From contig BCJU01000002.1 in the NCBI GenBank assembly GCA_001600355.1, positions 1,488,001 through 1,552,000 on the forward strand: DNA of 64,000 nt. The letters run 5' to 3'. Origin of the DNA: Meira nashicola (Eukaryota > Basidiomycota > Exobasidiomycetes > Exobasidiales > Brachybasidiaceae). The translations under genes and the position numbers were made by a program. Below the pieces are notes generated by a model. The model was given only the letters and a program-made list of their open reading frames with translations. It had not been told where the DNA came from and did not search any database. Positions 43,261-53,049 of the stretch are shown one piece after another (within the stretch, counting starts at the first letter, position 1; every line of letters starts with the position of its first letter).

Positions 43261-44473
43261 TCTGAATGAGAGAAAAGAAGGATAAGAAGATGTCTGTTAG
43301 TTGACTGTGATCGTTTTTGTAAAAGCAGTCTGGAAAGAGAGCTTGATAGTGATACGTACTTGACTATAAATTGATCTTGAGTCGATGGAAGATAGGTGAA
43401 AGAGGAACAATTGAACGAATTCACAGTTTGAATACGGCGCGCATAGCATGAGTACGTATGCTTCTTCGCGGAAGCAGCACTCAATGTACACACTGTACCT
43501 CCCTCTCAAGGCAAGTCAGTCGAAGATCAGCCTGTGAATACTTAATCGCTCTGCGGCGCTTCCTGACAAAAATTCCTCGCGTGGGCTTTTGCGAATGCCT
43601 TGTAAACACGTGATTTACTGACTGCGCGCAGCATTTTGTGCTTATTTAATCAAGTGCTTTTCTCCAGAGCTGGATTTGCGGACATGCATTGAAGCTTATT
43701 AAGAAAACAAATGAGGCACAATCTGCTTTTAGATCGGCAAGAGACATTCCGTCCTGGCAATCCTAATGAAATAGAAGACATACTTGATTTATCCATTCAT
43801 CACTATAAGATAGAACGGGAGCTCGATATCCGAACTTTTTCTAGTCTGAGTATCTGTCCGGATGACCAACATACGCAATTGTGACGTGAATACCGTTTGG
43901 TAGATTAACCTTTTAGCGCGTTCTCTAGGCGTAAAAGATTCGGCGTATTGGTCTAAAGTCAAGCAAGTTCAACTCGTGGCACAATGTCTCTCTGTGTTTG
44001 ATCAAACTTTCCCACATGCGTGCGCCCACCTACATAGCGCCAATCTAAAACGCCAATCTTCTTGACATACAATTGAATGTCCACGTTGTACACCATGATG
44101 TTGATAACGTCACTTTTTCATGACCTTTCATTCACCGAAGCGGCGTAAGAAAAGATAATAGCACTTTTTTTGCATCTGATCCGCATGCTCGAATTAGAAT
44201 TTCACACACGTTTGCTATTCTTTGCCACTTGTGACCAGTGATGTAGTTGTCAAATAATTGCTCAGAATATTCTGAGATGCAGACATGATAGAATGTCGTT
44301 GCTCTTTGATATGATGTATGGTATCCTTTCACCACCATCATCATCCCTTATTTGGAAGTTGGCTGTCAACAATCGCATGTGAGATCGATCTTGATTTTGT
44401 ATCATCTTTGCTGCTGGTCAGCATTTATTCGGGTCTCTAATCTTTAGCAGATCACTTCAATAACCTAGCTATC
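43261..44473. other. Intergenic 1.2 kb between eS4 and an SP/TP-rich protein gene
   Basis: No gene is supported on either strand. It contains the eS4 promoter with CACGTG at 43607-43612 and an AGCGCGTT at about 43915. Scattered short open frames (44132-44344 and others) show no protein-like features. Confidence 0.5.
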
Positions 44474-47400
44474 ATGTCAGCTTTTTCCAAACCTTTGCCA
44501 GTGCAACCGCACAAAATGATTCCATTCATCGATGGATCAGAAGATATGGAAGAATTGGAATATACAAACAGGGAAGCAGAAATAATTGCATCATCTAAGC
44601 CAAGGCGACCAAGTGAATCTTCTACGTTGCCAAACTCAAAAGCATGTCAAATATTGGGAATAAATACTCGTTCAACTTTTGATCAAGATAGTGATTCGGA
44701 TGAAGGTGATCAAACTGATCATTCTTCTTCATCAAATCATCACGGAACAATAAGATCCAAATCGCCATCTTTTATGTCAACGTTCTCGAAACGGTTACAC
44801 AAAAAATCGCCTTCAATAGGTGGCTCTTCTAATTCTTCTTTCAGAAGAGGGGCTTCTATTGATGATCACGATGGTTATGGAAGTAGTTTTGATGAATACA
44901 GTGGTAGCAGCGTCAGATCTTCTGAGGATAGCTTGCTCGGCGGACTATTCAGAAGAAATTCAAAGGATCAACCAAAGACAGCTGAAAGAATACCACAAAG
45001 AAGTAGTAGCATGCAAAGGCAAGTTTCATCCAATAATCCCGTGAGAAAGTCACATTTGATTGATACTCGAGCTGCCATTTCTGCAGGATGGATGCGTGGT
45101 CCGGCAGAAGAATGGCCATACAGACCACGCAAGAAAGGATCAAAGCCAAAGAATGTACCTTCTATCTTACCTCCTTCTTATAATCCATCAAAATCGCTCA
45201 TTCCTGCATCTTCCCCCGCTCTTACGGCTGAATTTACAGATCTTTACCGTGATGAAACGGACTGCGAAGATGAAGCGGAATGGGCTCTTACCGCGGAAGA
45301 TCACTCAGGTTCCTCGCCTGGCTATGAACAGCTTTCGAGAGAAAACTCTAGAAGAAAAGTTGGAAGCAAAGGAGCACAAAGGCAGCACAAACGAACATTT
45401 TCAACAGACGATGAATCAAATGCCAGTTTCTCTTCTAAATCGAGTCAACAAAGTACAAAACCTGATTTTGAAAGATTTTCCTCGGGTGGTTCATCTACCA
45501 GTCATACAAGCGGTGTACCATCTTTGATTGGAAGTAGTGAAAAGCATGACTCATTTGATTCTTCATCGGTTTGGTCTTGTACTACAGGCAGAAGTAGCAA
45601 GATGGAAACGATTGCAAGTCCGTTTGACTTACGCAGAACTCATCAGTATTCACCTCCCGTATGTCCACCACCCAAGGCAGCATTACCAGCAATTCCCGTA
45701 GGCGAGAAAGCATGGCGTCCAAAGGCATCAACTCCGCCTTTACTGCATTCCATAAGCTCTACCAAGCGTGCAATCCCAAAAAAGAGTCATGAGAAGGAAG
45801 TAGTTCGACCTATCCTACTTAAAGCAAATGAGAATCAGGATATTATCAAAATACGAAATGAGAATGCACATACGCCTCGAATACGTTCAAATGCAAGGTG
45901 CGCAAAGAAGGAAGATGAAAATGGAATAAAGTCTGAAGCGGTTATGGACACTTTACCCAAATTCATTACCACTCACAATCCACGCCATGCGATTATTGAA
46001 TGCCAGCAGGATACAGATGAGTCGGACGGCGAAGTCAAAAATTCATCACATGGAATTCCACGTCCTGCTCCTTCTCCTCCAGATGGTAGTGGAGCGGTTG
46101 TCAGAACACATCAACCTGCAATTCGTAATTTACCTGCAATTGTAACAACGAGAGCTTCTACACCTGCAGTATCTATGCAAACAAATCCTATTGATGCGGA
46201 ACAAGAGAAAGATGTTGGCTGTCATAAAAAAGAGCAAGATCGTATGGAAACTCTATTCTCAGGTACACAAGATTCTCCTGATGAACGATTACCTGAAGAG
46301 AGAAAAGCAGCATTTGAAACTGCCGTCAGAAGATTAGATGGTGATATACCTGATCAAGCTGTGACAGAAGAAGGGGTTAAAAACCTCTTTGATACAGAGG
46401 CAACCAAAGAGGAGAAAGAAGAAAAAGAATTTTATTCTAACAAATCAGGTCAGGATCAAGAAGATGATAACGTGTCAAAACACGACAACGACGTTCCTTC
46501 ACCTGATACCGTTGCTCGTATGGTGGAACAATTGTTAGAAGAAGTACCCTGTTCGCCTTTGGGAAAAACGATTTCACAAATCATTGAAGATGAAAATATC
46601 AGCAGTCCTACCGAACCAAGTTTGAGCGCTCGAGCGGATTCTCCTACGTATGAAGCTTCAATTTCTTCTGCAATGACGGATTCTTCTTTGGTGCCATCTT
46701 ATTATCTAAGAAGTCCATCGTTACCTAGCAGTGGCGAAGAATCAGGATTTGTGCTTACATTTGAAGCGGAAGAAACACCAATGGAGGAAAAGCTTGAACA
46801 AAACGTCATCGAAGAGAAGCCTGAACAAGAAGCAATTGCAGAAGAAGAGGAGGAGAAAAGGAAGGAAGAAGAAAAACAAAGGCTAGAAATTGACAAAACA
46901 GAAGAGCAAGAAAGTGAAAGCACAGAGAAACAAGAGAAAGAAGCAGAAGAAGAAAGCAACACAGGAGAAGATAACGAAGCGATCCATGAGCAAATTCATA
47001 ATTTCCTACAATCTGACGAAACGCCAAGTTTTGAGTACGAAGAATACGAAAAGAAGAGAAAGTCATATTCGATGATCAGTCTTAAAAGCCCTTTGCTGCC
47101 GGAAGTTGAATGTGTCTCATTACCCAAATCGCCATTATTGCAATCTACGGTGAAGCAAGGCGAAGAAGAAACCGACTCAAAGGATTCATTATCTCAACGT
47201 CATGGTTTCAGCACTCCATTGCATCTTATTGAAGACAAAATCACTTTTGATGGTGATTACGACGCTCCTTCTTTGTCTTCTTCTTCATCTTCACCAACTT
47301 CATCCGAAACATCTTCCAACATGGAACAAATTGCTGAAGAAGATCGAGCAATTCGAACGGTGGAAGATGCTTTGGATCAAATCTTGTCCGATCTACCACC

Positions 47401-48553
47401 TATGTGCTTGAAAACGATTGAACCACTTTCGCCTTTACGATTATTGGATGGTACCATTCCTTCTGCTCCTAATACACCAAACGTGAACGCTTTGACTCCT
47501 AATACTGCCTATCAACAAAGCTTTCCCAAATCGCCCGCTCCAAAGGCTCTAAACGTTTACAAGGGTAGTACGCAATATTCATCTTCTCTCTCACGTCCAA
47601 GACCGAATAGATTGTTGGATCCAACAACACCCAGAAGCTTATTCCCTCGTGGTCCAATCACACCAAGATCGCCAAAGCCCAGAAGAGAAGCGCCTTTGCC
47701 AATAGAGTCTCATACACCTATTGATGATACACCGATGCAACTCGAAATGGATTTTGATGCTTCACCAATGTCAATGGCAGCTTTTATTCCATCAGATTCT
47801 CCTTTCAAAAAGCAAGATTTGATACCTTCTTCACCTTTTCCTACCCCTTTACCTGATTGGCCGGAAACACCAATGGTAAGGGACAATGTTGAGGAACAAG
47901 ATCAAACAAACGTTCAATCACCTATACCATTCTTGCCTCAATTATCAAAAGTGCCGGAACGTATCCCATTGCCAAGATCGCCATTATCATCTGAGATTCC
48001 TTTACCGAAATCGCCAAAGCCTTCAACGAAGATGACATTGGATTCACTTAAACCACGTACGCAAGCTCAAAGTTCCACTCTTCAAATTCCAAATACGGCA
48101 TGCGAGCTGCACAATCACTCTACACTTCTTACACCTGCGAAAGATGCAGCCGTTTCAGCTCCTTGTTCGCCACGTTCTCCTCTTTCTTTGAGAGCATTAC
48201 GTTCAGCCAAACCGGTAGAGCAACATCCGATCAAAAATGAACAAAATACTGAAGATCGAAAATTATATTTGGCCTCATCTCCATCAATGAATATGCAATC
48301 GGTTCAAAAGCCTGCCATGTTTGTGCCTTCTTCGTTGTATCAATTGAGAAATATACCTGCACCTTTGGTTTCCATTCCAAAGACAAATATGGTTAGCAAA
48401 TCTACTACTCCAATTGCACATGTTCATTCACCTTCAATCAAACCGCCAAGAACGCCAAAATCACCTAAACGAAATTCCAATGTTCAGTGTTCAACACCAT
48501 TAACACCAAAGGTAAACGAAATACTAACGAAGAGATACGTTTTACCAATTTAA
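44474..48553 (+). CDS. Large SP/TP-rich disordered protein, function unknown
   Basis: I do not recognise this 1359-aa protein. It is hydrophilic throughout and rich in Ser, Pro, Glu and Lys. Proline-directed sites (SP, TP) are very dense, especially in the C-terminal third (PKSPLL, TPRSP, PRSPLS, PPRTPKSPK), many in the CDK-type form S/T-P-x-K/R. A somewhat conserved-looking island, GWMRGPAEEWPYRPRKK, lies near residue 205. A Glu/Lys-rich probable coiled segment is at about 785-845, and a short helical stretch EDRAIRTVEDALDQILSDL is near 960. There is no signal peptide, membrane segment or catalytic motif. It is probably a cytoskeletal, polarity or nuclear scaffold under CDK/MAPK control, by composition only. 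The first ATG (44474) was taken as start. Confidence 0.75.
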   Translation: MSAFSKPLPVQPHKMIPFIDGSEDMEELEYTNREAEIIASSKPRRPSESSTLPNSKACQILGINTRSTFDQDSDSDEGDQTDHSSSSNHHGTIRSKSPSFMSTFSKRLHKKSPSIGGSSNSSFRRGASIDDHDGYGSSFDEYSGSSVRSSEDSLLGGLFRRNSKDQPKTAERIPQRSSSMQRQVSSNNPVRKSHLIDTRAAISAGWMRGPAEEWPYRPRKKGSKPKNVPSILPPSYNPSKSLIPASSPALTAEFTDLYRDETDCEDEAEWALTAEDHSGSSPGYEQLSRENSRRKVGSKGAQRQHKRTFSTDDESNASFSSKSSQQSTKPDFERFSSGGSSTSHTSGVPSLIGSSEKHDSFDSSSVWSCTTGRSSKMETIASPFDLRRTHQYSPPVCPPPKAALPAIPVGEKAWRPKASTPPLLHSISSTKRAIPKKSHEKEVVRPILLKANENQDIIKIRNENAHTPRIRSNARCAKKEDENGIKSEAVMDTLPKFITTHNPRHAIIECQQDTDESDGEVKNSSHGIPRPAPSPPDGSGAVVRTHQPAIRNLPAIVTTRASTPAVSMQTNPIDAEQEKDVGCHKKEQDRMETLFSGTQDSPDERLPEERKAAFETAVRRLDGDIPDQAVTEEGVKNLFDTEATKEEKEEKEFYSNKSGQDQEDDNVSKHDNDVPSPDTVARMVEQLLEEVPCSPLGKTISQIIEDENISSPTEPSLSARADSPTYEASISSAMTDSSLVPSYYLRSPSLPSSGEESGFVLTFEAEETPMEEKLEQNVIEEKPEQEAIAEEEEEKRKEEEKQRLEIDKTEEQESESTEKQEKEAEEESNTGEDNEAIHEQIHNFLQSDETPSFEYEEYEKKRKSYSMISLKSPLLPEVECVSLPKSPLLQSTVKQGEEETDSKDSLSQRHGFSTPLHLIEDKITFDGDYDAPSLSSSSSSPTSSETSSNMEQIAEEDRAIRTVEDALDQILSDLPPMCLKTIEPLSPLRLLDGTIPSAPNTPNVNALTPNTAYQQSFPKSPAPKALNVYKGSTQYSSSLSRPRPNRLLDPTTPRSLFPRGPITPRSPKPRREAPLPIESHTPIDDTPMQLEMDFDASPMSMAAFIPSDSPFKKQDLIPSSPFPTPLPDWPETPMVRDNVEEQDQTNVQSPIPFLPQLSKVPERIPLPRSPLSSEIPLPKSPKPSTKMTLDSLKPRTQAQSSTLQIPNTACELHNHSTLLTPAKDAAVSAPCSPRSPLSLRALRSAKPVEQHPIKNEQNTEDRKLYLASSPSMNMQSVQKPAMFVPSSLYQLRNIPAPLVSIPKTNMVSKSTTPIAHVHSPSIKPPRTPKSPKRNSNVQCSTPLTPKVNEILTKRYVLPI

Positions 48554-48687
48554 TACATTCCTTCTCTTTTTGTACATCAGTTTAATTTATCTAAAGGAAT
48601 GATATATTCTATAAATCGCATTTGCAAATGAACGATGACATGCGTGACCAATTCTATGAAAAGTATACAAGCAGCACGATCCCACTT

Positions 48688-50100
48688 TTAAAGAGTTGCG
48701 ATTGAACGCTTTTTGCCCAACTGTGAAGGGTCAATTTCGACAGGAATAAAATCATCCACACGTAAATATTCCCTTTCATTCATAATCTGTGACCAAGTAG
48801 ATTGTGAAAGTTGAATACTCAAATTTGAAGTAGCCAAAAGACGTTTTTGATTTGCAAGAAGGGCATTTGCAGTAGAAGGACGACGATTAAGGCCGACGAT
48901 GGAAGTTAAAGATTGTGATCTAGAATGTAAACCTCCACTACCACTTCCGAACAAAGTTGCAAATTCTCTTTTGGATTGATTGTGTAGATTGGGAACAGGT
49001 GTATGATCTTCGATTGGTGTCGTTGGATGAGAATCAGAAGTGCCAAGAACTTGACCAACAGGACCTTGACTAGCATTTCCCGTTCTTGCATCAACCCAAT
49101 CTTGCTTACTTCCTGGTACTTGTTCACCTTGAATTGTGACTGGAACACGACCTTCTATGGTTTCATGCAAAGATGAACCATTATGTTCGCCAGACATTAC
49201 TGATGCACTATGACTGGCTTCCGGAATAGAATCAGATCGGAAGGCTTGCGTTCTTTGTCCTCCTGTAAAGGGTTGTGCTTTGCTAGAGGATGATTGAAAG
49301 CGTCCAGCTAATTTATCCAATGATTGTACAACTGCACTGCCTTCTGCCAATTGTACTTTTACGCTTTCATTACCTTGCGATGTTCGTTGTAATGTGATAC
49401 TACCTTGCCATTTAGGGCTCTCTTGAAGTAGTGTAGAGGTAACACCATTGACAAACATTTGAGCATCAATACTGCTTCCGAATGAGTAAGTTCTCTCAGC
49501 AATATTACCATCACCTTGTGATGATGCTCTAGTTTTAGTGTTTTGGTTGACTGATGATCTTTGTCTTAACGCTTTTCTCACAGCAGCTTTTGCTTCTTCT
49601 TCCTGCTTTTGTTCTTCTTTCTGTGCTAAACGGATACGTTCAGACATTGCAGTCCAACTCTCATCATGAGACTTTTGAAATTCTTGCTTTTGTGCTTGTT
49701 TGTTATATTCCAATCTTGCTTCTGAAGATGTAGAAGGTGAATTTTGTTCGACCGCTTGTTTTGTATTTGTAGCAATTTGTTCATTTGCTTGTTCTGTTCT
49801 TGTAGTATTGTTACTCTGCTGTGAATTTTGACGAATAGCATCAAATCGTGCTTCTTGTGATATTAAAGGTTGCTCGTTTGAAGAGGGTTGCTTGTTCAAT
49901 TCATTACGTAAAGCAGAGAATGGAGTACCACCACCGCCGTTTGAACCTTTGCTCGAAGAAGATCCAGATTTAGCATTTCCTCCACCAATCGAAATACCAC
50001 GACTAACACGAGCAGAAGAGTGTAAAGAACGGGTTGAATTTACTCCATTATGAGAAAGTATACGAGCTTGTGTTATCCGAGCGATTGAAGATAAAGTCAT
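48688..50100 (-). CDS. Hypothetical mitochondrial protein
   Basis: I do not recognise this 470-aa protein. Its N-terminus is a good mitochondrial presequence: basic, Ser-rich, without acids (MTLSSIARITQARILSHNG, then STRSLHSSARVSRG). Low-complexity Gly/Ser and Gln/Asn-rich stretches follow, along with a charged coiled segment around AEQKQEEEAKAAVRKALRQR. A compact-looking part (FGSSIDAQMFVNGVTSTLL to VVQSLDKLAGRFQS) sits near the middle. The hydrophobic-polar C-terminus EREYLRVDDFIPVEIDPSQLG may be the conserved core. There is no membrane segment. It is divergent from the AUH gene, which also encodes a predicted mitochondrial protein. Confidence 0.75.
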   Translation of the reverse strand: MTLSSIARITQARILSHNGVNSTRSLHSSARVSRGISIGGGNAKSGSSSSKGSNGGGGTPFSALRNELNKQPSSNEQPLISQEARFDAIRQNSQQSNNTTRTEQANEQIATNTKQAVEQNSPSTSSEARLEYNKQAQKQEFQKSHDESWTAMSERIRLAQKEEQKQEEEAKAAVRKALRQRSSVNQNTKTRASSQGDGNIAERTYSFGSSIDAQMFVNGVTSTLLQESPKWQGSITLQRTSQGNESVKVQLAEGSAVVQSLDKLAGRFQSSSSKAQPFTGGQRTQAFRSDSIPEASHSASVMSGEHNGSSLHETIEGRVPVTIQGEQVPGSKQDWVDARTGNASQGPVGQVLGTSDSHPTTPIEDHTPVPNLHNQSKREFATLFGSGSGGLHSRSQSLTSIVGLNRRPSTANALLANQKRLLATSNLSIQLSQSTWSQIMNEREYLRVDDFIPVEIDPSQLGKKRSIATL

Positions 50101-50445
50101 ACTTGATTATGGAGGATTGTATGAAGAAAGTTGAAATGTTATTTGTGTTCTGTAAACAATTTTAAATGCGTAGTTTCTTTTGAGCTTGCAAGAAGAAATG
50201 TTTGTCTGTATGCTTAGATAAATGCAGATTAAATATTTCCCAATTCGGTTACTAAGCAAAACGAATGTAGTTTATCATTTATGTACGCCACGGCAAGCCA
50301 CGCAAGAAAATCCGCGGAAAGTGAACGCGAGAAGTGCACAGAGAGAAAGCTTTCCCCGCATGCAAAACACAAGAAGAAAGAAGTGTTGGACACTGTTACC
50401 TTTTTTCTCTCTTATATACCCTCTCATCTACTGGTTACAAACAAA
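50101..50445. other. Divergent promoter shared by two mitochondrial-protein genes
   Basis: This 345-bp stretch lies between the unknown mitochondrial protein and the AUH homologue. An in-frame ATG exists at 50281, but translation from it gives a hydrophilic stretch that would bury the transit peptide, so it is treated as leader. No other gene is seen. Confidence 0.5.
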
Positions 50446-51396
50446 ATGATCGCAAATCCGTTGATGAGCCTGACAAGCTCTATCAAACGTCAAGCATTCA
50501 AGAGTTCCATTTCGCTATCTACTTCATGTCCTTCGTACGTAAGGATAGCAAGGATTACACTACCTCCAACAAATTCACGTACTTTTTCTAGTGCAACGTC
50601 ATCAGCTCAAGCATTCTTAGAACCTTTTTCAGAAGAAGAAAAAGGTATAACAGTTTTAACATTAAATCGACCAGAAGCAAAGAATGCTATAGGAGTTCAA
50701 CTTCTTGCTGAATTAGAAGAATGCATTGAAAGAGTTCATTTTGATAAATCAACAAGAGTTTTAATCCTTCGTTCAATCGTTCCAAATACATTTTGTGCTG
50801 GTGCAGATTTGAAAGAACGTAAAAGTATGTCTGTTAATCAAGTTGATAGATTTTTATCTTCTTTAAGACGAACGTTTACTGCTCTTGAAAAATTACCTTT
50901 TCCTACAATTACTGCTTTAGATGGATTAGCAATGGGAGGTGGAATGGAATTGGCATTATGTACTGATCTAAGATTATCAACTATAAAAACAGATAAACTT
51001 GGATTACCTGAAACAAGGCTTGGTATTATTCCAGGTGCCGGAGGTACATATAGAATGACAAAATTGATCGGTTCTGCTAGAACGAAAGAGCTTGTATTTT
51101 CTGCAAGAATGTTAAACGGTCAAGAAGCATTTGATTTAGGTATAGTGGATAAATTAGCAAAAGCAGAACAAACTGCTTTTGATTGTTCTATTGAATTAGC
51201 AAAATCAATGGCACAAAATGGTCCTTTAGCTTTACGTGCTGCTAAAGCGGCAATCGATAAAGGTCAATTACTCGATACCGAAACTGCTCTTGATTGGGAA
51301 CGTGCTTGTTATGAAAGATGTTTGGCTTCGAAGGATAGATTGGAAGGATTAAGTGCATTTGCAGAAAAGAGAAAACCAAATTATACAGGTGAATAA
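50446..51396 (+). CDS. AUH: Methylglutaconyl-CoA hydratase / enoyl-CoA hydratase, AUH type, mitochondrial
   Basis: AUH-type enzymes hydrate 3-methylglutaconyl-CoA in leucine breakdown in the mitochondrial matrix. The crotonase fold is clear: ITVLTLNRPEAKNAI, FCAGADLKERK near residue 118 (first oxyanion-hole strand), LAMGGGMELAL near 162 with the first catalytic Glu, and LPETRLGIIPGAGGT near 190-203 with the second. The ending KDRLEGLSAFAEKRKPNYTGE and the GADLKER motif match AUH more than generic enoyl hydratases. The frame is open back to an ATG at 50281 (371 aa), but the Met at 50446 (316 aa) begins a Ser/Arg/Lys-rich presequence and is the likely start. The 3' end lies 19 bp from the TANGO2 stop on the other strand. 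Confidence 0.9.
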   Translation: MIANPLMSLTSSIKRQAFKSSISLSTSCPSYVRIARITLPPTNSRTFSSATSSAQAFLEPFSEEEKGITVLTLNRPEAKNAIGVQLLAELEECIERVHFDKSTRVLILRSIVPNTFCAGADLKERKSMSVNQVDRFLSSLRRTFTALEKLPFPTITALDGLAMGGGMELALCTDLRLSTIKTDKLGLPETRLGIIPGAGGTYRMTKLIGSARTKELVFSARMLNGQEAFDLGIVDKLAKAEQTAFDCSIELAKSMAQNGPLALRAAKAAIDKGQLLDTETALDWERACYERCLASKDRLEGLSAFAEKRKPNYTGE

Positions 51397-51415
51397 TTAT
51401 ATGACAATTATGTGA

Positions 51416-52657
51416 TTATGAGTTAGGTGTCAATTCGGCAGTATAATGACGTTCGTTTTCCGTATCGCTTCTTTGTATGTTACCATCTTTATCTATAATA
51501 TGAATATCTCTTTCCCACCATTGCATTGGATAACTGGCCTCAGTAGTCTTTCCATTTCTGTGAACTAGTAGTACTGTTGACGTTCTTGTCGCATACCATC
51601 CAAGTTGAGGATGTCGTAATTGTGGTGTAACACAAATAGAACGAGGAAGATCTTCCCTATTCTTGACTTCTCCCGGTGATGTTCTAATTAAAAAAAGGGT
51701 ATCAGTAATCTAGCCAAGGATAGGATGAGATGCAACTACTCACGCAAGAACTTTGAATAAATCTTTTGCTAATTGTGCTTCATCTCCATCTCCTTTGTTA
51801 CTTTTTCGCTCATCGTATTTACTTATAGCTTCCTCAAACAGTTGTTTACCTTGGATTACCTTACTCCAAGGTTCCTGTAACTCTGAATTACTCAAACCTA
51901 TACTCGGACAGCCATTTGTAGTACGTCCATTATTATTTCCATCGCATGTCAAACTAATTGAGGGATTTTTATCGCCTATCGAAGGAAGATAATAAATTCC
52001 CTCATCCACTTTTGTCCGATTACTAACATATCCTATCCGAGGAGAACATTGTTTTCTTGGAAATAATTCTCCTGCCATAAAATTGAATCCAGGCCATTCA
52101 TCTTTTCGTTCTTCAATACTTTTAAGGAATTGATCTAAGCTCGTTTCTGTTCCTTCTGTTAAAAGCCAATCTTTCGTTAATTTTCCTCGACTTCTGTATG
52201 CATCTATCCCTCTTCCTTGAGGTAATGGAGGTGGTTTAAGTTCTGTGAAGTTTGTCAAGATTGCTAGTTTTCCTGATTTGCTTATCCCTATCCATGTACC
52301 ACCTCCCGAAGGATGAGCGTCTATTCCGCTTAAGATTGGTCTTTGTAAAGATGGATGAGAAGAATCCGAGCCTGGTCTTGCTCCATTTGGATCTATTTGA
52401 CCATAATTTTGATTATCTTTTCTATAATGTGCTAACGAAGGCTTTTCGTTTGATATTTTTTCAAATTCAGATGGTGATGGAAATGAATGCCAATGTGAAG
52501 GTGCAGTTGGCCTAAGTAAAAATTCGTCTCGATTACTAGCAATGATTCTGAAAAAGTGTGAACAGTAGAATAATCAGCAAATAATTCTTTGTGCATTTAT
52601 TATCTACACTCACAAAGCAAAATCAGGGTGATGCAATTGCATCAAAACAATACACAT
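51416..52657 (-). CDS. TANGO2: TANGO2/NRDE-family protein, three exons
   Basis: TANGO2 family members are implicated in haem trafficking and Golgi/mitochondrial homeostasis; the biochemical activity is not settled. Exons are 52657-52614, 52547-51744 and 51683-51416; introns of 66 bp (52613-52548) and 60 bp (51743-51684) have GTGAGT donors and AG acceptors. The joined frame is 371 aa. It starts MCIVLMQLHHPDFAL and reaches the family motif ASNRDEF at residues 18-24, with the conserved Cys2. Later blocks are GGGTWIGISKSGKLAILTNF, GFNFMAGEL, LQEPWSKVIQGKQLF and, in exon 3, WYATRTSTVLLV, in the same order as human TANGO2. The protein is somewhat longer than human (276 aa) because of insertions. 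Boundaries are deduced from family conservation. Confidence 0.9.
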
Positions 52658-53049
52658 GTTTCTTATCTTAATCGACACCCTCCTGATGGAAGATGTAAGC
52701 AAGTGGAGCTTAATTCTCCACACAAAAATAAGAAAGTTTAATTGAAATTCCCATTTCTCCAGGGCCCACGAGTAAAAAGAAGCCGAAAGCCGAGGAGCAC
52801 AAGCCGACGGTGCCTCTTTTGAGTGAGTGGCTGTAGCAGAAACGCGAAAGGCTAAATTTAGACTTTTTTATTTCAAATCTTCTTGGCTCAAGCAGATGAA
52901 TTACCTATTTTTTTTTTTATCAGATTAACAATTGTGTATAGATCAAAAATAAGCTAAGAAGGAAAGAAGAAAAAAAAAACCATCTCGTACCTGACATTAT
53001 GGAACAGTAATCTTCCTTCTCTTCCATCACAACATGTGCACCCACAAAG
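52658..53049. other. Divergent promoter between TANGO2 and an oxidoreductase gene
   Basis: This 392-bp stretch has no gene. It holds an AAACGCGAAA near 52840 and a T-rich run near 52906-52920. Confidence 0.5.

Noticed and set aside
50281..50445. Upstream ATG that would extend the AUH homologue by 55 residues
   Set aside because: The extension is hydrophilic and would hide the clear mitochondrial presequence beginning at the Met at 50446.
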